From Hyphomicrobiaceae bacterium (GTDB lineage Bacteria > Pseudomonadota > Alphaproteobacteria > Rhizobiales > Hyphomicrobiaceae), in assembly GCA_013214245.1 (NCBI GenBank), contig JABSQE010000067.1, forward strand, positions 1-8,535: a stretch of DNA of 8,535 bases, in the 5' to 3' direction. Positions 4,422-8,535 of the stretch are shown piece after piece. Position numbers and translations under genes: made by a program. The number at the start of each line of letters is the position of its first letter. The stretch's first letter is position 1. The notes under the pieces are model-generated. The model was given only the letters and a program-made list of their open reading frames with translations, ran no database searches and had not been told where the DNA came from.

Positions 4422-6863
4422 TCATTGGTCTTGGTTTTCAACTAACAAATGATCTAGAGCATCTGTCCTATATTTAAACTCTCCTAAGTGTTTAAGTGCA
4501 AAGTAAAGCATGATGGTTCGATCAGATATTATGTCCTTATTGTTAGTATTTGTTTCAGTGTATTTTGTAGTTAGAATGAAGCAATCATCGGAGTATTGAA
4601 GAGCTATATCGTGAGAACGAAATGATGATTCATCTATATCATAACGTAACGAACCTAAAAATCTCCAGTGATCAGCAAGTTGCAGTATAGCCGTACCAAG
4701 TAATTCCTGCTGATCTTCAACTGATAGGTCCAACGGATCACTAGCTGTGTAGGTATAGGTACTTGTAATGGCAGTCGGACCATATAAAAATCGTGCGGTG
4801 ACATCGGCGCGGCGCAGTGAAAGTTCTTTATCGTCAAAACGCCCCTGACCAATAAGTGAAAATGTTTGAGATGGTGCAAGGTATGCTCCTAACACATAAT
4901 CTGAAGTTCTATCTTCGAGGCCATTATTCTCAGTCAATATTTTTGATGCGCTTTCTACATTTACCGAGGGTTCATTTCCGGTATTGTATTCATAAATATT
5001 CTTACCAGATAGATGAAAACTTTGACCGGCAAGTAAGCGCGCATATCCGCCACTGTTAGATTGAAATGTGTACTGAAGGCCTAAATTTACTCTAGTGCCA
5101 GTTTCCACGCGATCAAAACCAGAAGTTTTATTAAGCTCGAATAAATTAGTATCGTTAAACACAATGCTTCTAGCATCTTCGTTTGGAAGATCAATTTGCC
5201 TTACATCACTTGTTCGCCCTATTATTTGGCCAATTGGCTCAATGACATGGGACGTCGATTGACTATGTGCTAGCCAGGGATAAGACGCCAACAGACTAGC
5301 ACTCATAACGCCACGGGTAACAGTTTCTTGATCAATAAGTGTATTTGATGTTGGGTCTACTGCGTTCTTATAGTTAAGAATGCCACCACGCAAATTTACG
5401 GAGGGTGTATATGTTATACCGAAAGGATCTATAAAGCGACGACGCCATCGCATGCTGCCGATTAAGCGCTGTGAAGATGTATCAGTATTGAAATACTGAC
5501 CATTGATATCGTTGAAAGCAAGATTTCTAGACATACTAAGCGCATTAACTGTCCAACTCAATTCACCACCAAAAACAGGAGCTCCAACTATATAATTCCA
5601 ATCTACTGTTGGATGAACACGGCTTTCAGAAGCATCACTATCCGACAACAAAAGGCCGCCAAAGTGATACCCTTTGACCTGAAAAAAGTTGCGATCACTT
5701 AGCCCAGTAAAATGAATGGAATTTACTCGATCTGTTTGAAGAATGTTATCCATCTTGTAAAAGCGGCGAAATGTATCGTCGCTTTCAATAGTAACGTCCC
5801 ATCCAAAATTCCACCAGGAAGATAAAGAAAACTCACTTCGAGTTTCAAAGCTACCGCGCCAGCCATCCAAATTGGAATCATTGTTGGGCAAATCTTCATA
5901 AGATTGGTCTATTCCAGCAAATTTGATATAATACTGACCTCGAATATTACCAAATGCCAATTTATGACGCCATACTCCCCTCCAAAGCATTCCTTGGCGC
6001 GCGGTATATAATGGGTTAAATGTCAAATCATAACTTCGGGAAAATGCAAAATAATACGGAGTTTCTAGTGTAAAACCTAAATCTTCAGAGCTCGAAAAGC
6101 GTGGAAGCAAAAATCCTGAACGTCGCTTAACAGATGGATCTGGATGTTGAAAAAAAGGAAGATAAACTACAGGCACACCCATAATATCAAACGTTGTATC
6201 GAGGTAAGTTATAGTAGCAGCATCAGCATCATGGATAATTCTATCTGCTGTAATACACCAAAGTGGCGGCTTTCCTGGATCATGCACACAAGGAGTAAAC
6301 TTACCAAGTTCGAACTCCGTCACCCTACCGTCTCTCCGCACGGCTCGTCTCGCTGTTATACGAGATTGGTCTCTTCCTATTATACTTAACGATTGGATAA
6401 ATCCATCACGAAAATCATCCGTCAAGGTAATACGCTCTGTTCGAGTGATATCGCCTTTAGGATCACGAAGAACAACATTGCCTGATGCTGAAAGTGTATT
6501 TGCGGACTGATCATAAACAATCTGGTCAGCCGTTAGTATGTAGTTATTAAATGTAATTTCGACATTACCACGGGCGGTAACTTTCTCTCTACGTGAATCA
6601 TAAATGAGTTCGTCACCCTGCAGATATAATGGCTGGGCAGGATCTATGGCTGAAGATACCCCAAATGATTTATTTCCATTGAAATTAGAGAAACTTTTAG
6701 CGCGTAGATCATTTAGAAAACCTTCTGTTACGATATATATTAAAAGCAGTAACACAAAAATTGCCAACTGCATCTTATCAATCGCATTGAGAATACGAAA
6801 AGCTTTTTTTTTTCGGGCACAAGCCATGCTTGCAATTTGCACTTCGGACATAAAATCAACCAT
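4422..6863 (-). CDS. lptD: LPS-assembly outer-membrane protein LptD
   Basis: LptD (formerly OstA/Imp) forms, with the lipoprotein LptE where present, the outer-membrane translocon that receives LPS from the periplasmic bridge and inserts it into the outer leaflet. In order: a charged N-terminus with ARKKK (16-20), a hydrophobic export segment (about 33-48), an LptA-like OstA jellyroll (about 75-185, with LQGDELIYDSRREKVTARGNVEI), the FTPC linker (C192), HPDPSVKRRSGFLLPRFSSSEDLGF (240-265), then the long beta-barrel domain to the end. The 813-residue length is normal. Cysteines occur only at 15, 192, 203 and 761. The ATG overlaps the last eight bases of lptG, implying translational coupling; ATG codons at 5, 13 and 31 are alternative starts, so the true N-terminus is uncertain. 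Ten A's in a row (6813-6804) encode KKK. It is the last gene of the visible operon, and surA, often found next to it, is absent. Confidence 0.95.
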   Translation of the reverse strand: MVDFMSEVQIASMACARKKKAFRILNAIDKMQLAIFVLLLLIYIVTEGFLNDLRAKSFSNFNGNKSFGVSSAIDPAQPLYLQGDELIYDSRREKVTARGNVEITFNNYILTADQIVYDQSANTLSASGNVVLRDPKGDITRTERITLTDDFRDGFIQSLSIIGRDQSRITARRAVRRDGRVTEFELGKFTPCVHDPGKPPLWCITADRIIHDADAATITYLDTTFDIMGVPVVYLPFFQHPDPSVKRRSGFLLPRFSSSEDLGFTLETPYYFAFSRSYDLTFNPLYTARQGMLWRGVWRHKLAFGNIRGQYYIKFAGIDQSYEDLPNNDSNLDGWRGSFETRSEFSLSSWWNFGWDVTIESDDTFRRFYKMDNILQTDRVNSIHFTGLSDRNFFQVKGYHFGGLLLSDSDASESRVHPTVDWNYIVGAPVFGGELSWTVNALSMSRNLAFNDINGQYFNTDTSSQRLIGSMRWRRRFIDPFGITYTPSVNLRGGILNYKNAVDPTSNTLIDQETVTRGVMSASLLASYPWLAHSQSTSHVIEPIGQIIGRTSDVRQIDLPNEDARSIVFNDTNLFELNKTSGFDRVETGTRVNLGLQYTFQSNSGGYARLLAGQSFHLSGKNIYEYNTGNEPSVNVESASKILTENNGLEDRTSDYVLGAYLAPSQTFSLIGQGRFDDKELSLRRADVTARFLYGPTAITSTYTYTASDPLDLSVEDQQELLGTAILQLADHWRFLGSLRYDIDESSFRSHDIALQYSDDCFILTTKYTETNTNNKDIISDRTIMLYFALKHLGEFKYRTDALDHLLVENQDQ

Positions 6864-7938
6864 CCTCTTGATGGAGCAGAATTGCTAAGGCGACAAAACT
6901 AGTAGATAAAATGGGCACCCACACAGCTATCCAAGGGGTAAGAAGACCTGCTGAACCCATCTGACGTGAAATCTCTGCTAACAGAAAAAAACTGATTCCC
7001 CCAATTAAGCCCGCAGTTATTATAGTTTGAATTCCACCTAATCGAAATGATTTTAACGACACAGTCGCTGCTAAAAGTACCATAGTGACAAGCAAAAGCG
7101 GACGAGCAAGCAGAAGCTGATATTGGACATGATACGCTGTTGCGGGTAAGCCTGCTTGCTCAACCACCTTAATCAGCCTTGGAAGCTCCCAAAATGAAAG
7201 TGAAATAATTGTACCCAGTGCATCGCGAACTCTAGCAGGAGATAAATAACTACCTACAGCATAAGTTTCGAACGCAACTGGTGGATTGCCCGGTCGCATA
7301 ATTAATCCATCTTCCAATAGCCAATATCCATCAAAAAGGCGCGCGCTTTTAGCATTAATTGATTCCATAAACTTATTGGACTCATTATATTGGAATACGC
7401 TCACTTTAAGGAGACGCAAACCTCCCTCTGTCACGGCTTTTGACGCAATTATGGACGGACCATCAACGCTATCCTGGCGCAACCAAGGCAAACCGTTAGT
7501 CTGCTTGAGAAAATTCGATGATTTTCCAAAAGCAGCAGCATACTGTTCCTCAGCAAGTGCACGAGAGTTAGCTGCTAACGGATTGTATACGGCTGTCGAC
7601 AAAACGCCTAGAGTAGCAGCAGCAAGTAAGCACGGCGCCAAAAAGCCCCAAGCGCTGATACCCCCTGCACGCATTACAGATAATTCACCTCTGCGGGCAA
7701 GCAGAACTAACGAAGCAATACTTCCAATAAGCACTGCAAAATTAAAAAGAATTTCCGTGTAGGCAGGCATACGTAAGAGTGCGAGCCGAGTGATCACGAT
7801 TAAATTAACGCTGCCCCTTTTTCCCGACACCCGTAATAGTTCTATGAAGTCTATCATAAATATCAAGCCAGCGCATATCAAGAACGTTATGAAAACCATC
7901 AAGCAGAATTTCCGTAATATATAAAACTTGATTATCAT
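6856..7938 (-). CDS. lptG: LPS export ABC transporter permease LptG
   Basis: LptG is one of the two inner-membrane permease subunits (YjgP/YjgQ family) that, with LptF and the ATPase dimer LptB, pull LPS out of the inner membrane and pass it to LptC and the periplasmic bridge. The expected topology is visible: three N-terminal membrane helices (about 11-33, 62-81 and 97-118), a periplasmic jellyroll (about 125-265), and three C-terminal helices (about 276-295, 302-322 and 332-354). The loop after helix 2, RRGELSVMRAGGISAWG (82-98), is the coupling region that contacts LptB. The 360-residue length is typical and the C-terminal HQEDG resembles alphaproteobacterial homologues. It begins 17 bases after lptF ends and overlaps lptD by eight bases, so the three genes are probably one transcript. 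Only a weak AGGGTG-like ribosome site precedes the ATG. Confidence 0.94.
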   Translation of the reverse strand: MIIKFYILRKFCLMVFITFLICAGLIFMIDFIELLRVSGKRGSVNLIVITRLALLRMPAYTEILFNFAVLIGSIASLVLLARRGELSVMRAGGISAWGFLAPCLLAAATLGVLSTAVYNPLAANSRALAEEQYAAAFGKSSNFLKQTNGLPWLRQDSVDGPSIIASKAVTEGGLRLLKVSVFQYNESNKFMESINAKSARLFDGYWLLEDGLIMRPGNPPVAFETYAVGSYLSPARVRDALGTIISLSFWELPRLIKVVEQAGLPATAYHVQYQLLLARPLLLVTMVLLAATVSLKSFRLGGIQTIITAGLIGGISFFLLAEISRQMGSAGLLTPWIAVWVPILSTSFVALAILLHQEDG

Positions 7939-7955
7939 TACACAGATACAACACC

Positions 7956-8535
7956 CTATTTATCTACCCGATGATTAATTTTACCGAAGCGAAAAACACG
8001 TTTTAACAAGGGCTTAATACAACCTCGCATATCTTCAAATAAAATCTCAACTCGATCAAACATTGAAAGGCCAGGCCTTGGACGAGAATTAATAACCATT
8101 AGCCATAGTGACATAGAAATTCCAGTAATAGGAAGCAAATACATCAATGGTATAAAAATGGGTTCGAGCGCGACTGTATTATTTAAAACCAAACCGCCAG
8201 CACGAAAAGCTACTGCAATTATGGATACCATAACTGTTAGCTTGTTGCGATTTTGTCTTGTCGATTGCGCTTGTCCAACATAAGCAAGAGCTATGAGCAC
8301 AAAAAGAAACGGGTAAAGCACACTTGATAAGCGTTCATGAAATTCAGCAACAAAATGACCTCGATGATATCTGCCACCATGTCCTTGTGCAGTTTCATCC
8401 ACTTCTAATAGTTCATAAAAATAGCGCTCTTGCGGCTTCCATATATGTGTTGATTGTTTTCGCTCAAAACGTTCAAGGTCAATAGCGTAATTATCAAATC
8501 TCAAGATCTGCCGATGATTTGCTCCAGACTCACCG
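7956..8535 (-). CDS. lptF: LPS export ABC transporter permease LptF (C-terminal part; gene runs off the right edge)
   Basis: This is the partner permease of LptG in the LptB2FG complex. The frame is open to the right edge of the window (upstream codons read GESGANHRQIL before RFDNYAIDL), so the 5' half lies outside; about 193 residues are visible, roughly half of a normal LptF. They comprise the end of the periplasmic jellyroll and then AEFHERLSSVLYPFLFVLIALAYVG, the characteristic first helix of the C-terminal bundle, with two more helices (TVMVSIIAVAFRAGGLVLNN and IFIPLMYLLPITGISMSLWLMVI). A TTG at 8504 could be misread as a start, but nothing supports initiation there. A cytoplasmic tail of about 45 residues, rich in R and K, follows the last helix. 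The promoter of the lptF-lptG-lptD operon must lie outside the window. Confidence 0.92.
   Translation of the reverse strand, partial: GESGANHRQILRFDNYAIDLERFERKQSTHIWKPQERYFYELLEVDETAQGHGGRYHRGHFVAEFHERLSSVLYPFLFVLIALAYVGQAQSTRQNRNKLTVMVSIIAVAFRAGGLVLNNTVALEPIFIPLMYLLPITGISMSLWLMVINSRPRPGLSMFDRVEILFEDMRGCIKPLLKRVFRFGKINHRVDK

Noticed and set aside
4856..6888. Several short plus-strand open frames opposite lptD (67-94 codons)
   Set aside because: All are antisense shadows of lptD, without motifs, export signals or ribosome sites.
7286..7762. A 158-codon open frame on the plus strand, antisense to lptG
   Set aside because: It lies wholly opposite a well-supported lptG, shows no family motif or ribosome site, and its composition mirrors the lptG codons on the other strand.
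8504..8504. TTG at 8504 as the start of a separate small membrane protein
   Set aside because: The frame continues open to the window edge and the protein matches the C-terminal half of LptF, so this is a truncated view of a longer gene.
1..8535. Transposon, phage, CRISPR, toxin-antitoxin, defence system, or tRNA/rRNA genes
   Set aside because: No transposase or integrase motif, terminal inverted repeat pair, regularly spaced repeat array or RNA-gene signature was found on either strand.

Overview
The window looks like chromosomal DNA from an AT-rich alphaproteobacterium with a Gram-negative outer membrane. The evidence is the alphaproteobacterial style of LipB (the blocks LLEHPPIYTFGTSA, RGGEFTYHGPGQ and HFSGIVPCGI), a Rickettsia-17-kDa-antigen-type lipoprotein, a DUF1499 membrane protein, and an lptF-lptG-lptD cluster. 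The LptD and LptG sequences remind me of Rhodospirillales or Hyphomicrobiales homologues, but that is recollection, not a search result. Two long, very AT-rich gene-free spacers (about 890 and 550 bases), A/T homopolymer runs inside genes, and several small repeats suggest a genome under AT drift and perhaps reduction, as in host-associated lineages. This last point is inference.

Layout. Positions 12-746 (+) hold lipB (octanoyltransferase, lipoate synthesis). It converges on a minus-strand glycine-zipper surface-antigen lipoprotein (828-1319). A long AT-rich spacer (1320-2216) carries a 15-base tandem duplication, a spaced direct repeat containing TATAAT, and small inverted repeats; I see no gene in it. 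On the plus strand follow trhO (2217-3074, tRNA U34 hydroxylase with a rhodanese active site) and, 15 bases later, a DUF1499 membrane protein (3090-3869), probably one transcript. A second gene-free spacer (3870-4421) separates these from the convergent minus-strand LPS-export operon. In transcription order that operon is lptF (entering from the right edge and incomplete), lptG, then lptD, with a 17-base gap and then an 8-base overlap.

Function. LptF and LptG form the inner-membrane permease pair that, with the ATPase LptB, extracts LPS from the inner membrane. LptD is the outer-membrane barrel that receives LPS at the other end of the bridge. The other genes are housekeeping: lipoylation, anticodon modification and envelope. 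I find no mobile element, RNA gene, CRISPR array, phage or defence module, and I do not see a new biological system. The points worth a second look are the shortened C-terminal cysteine region of TrhO, the reduced cysteine set and long N-terminus of LptD, a ten-base poly(A) tract at the start of lptD, and the repeats in the spacers.
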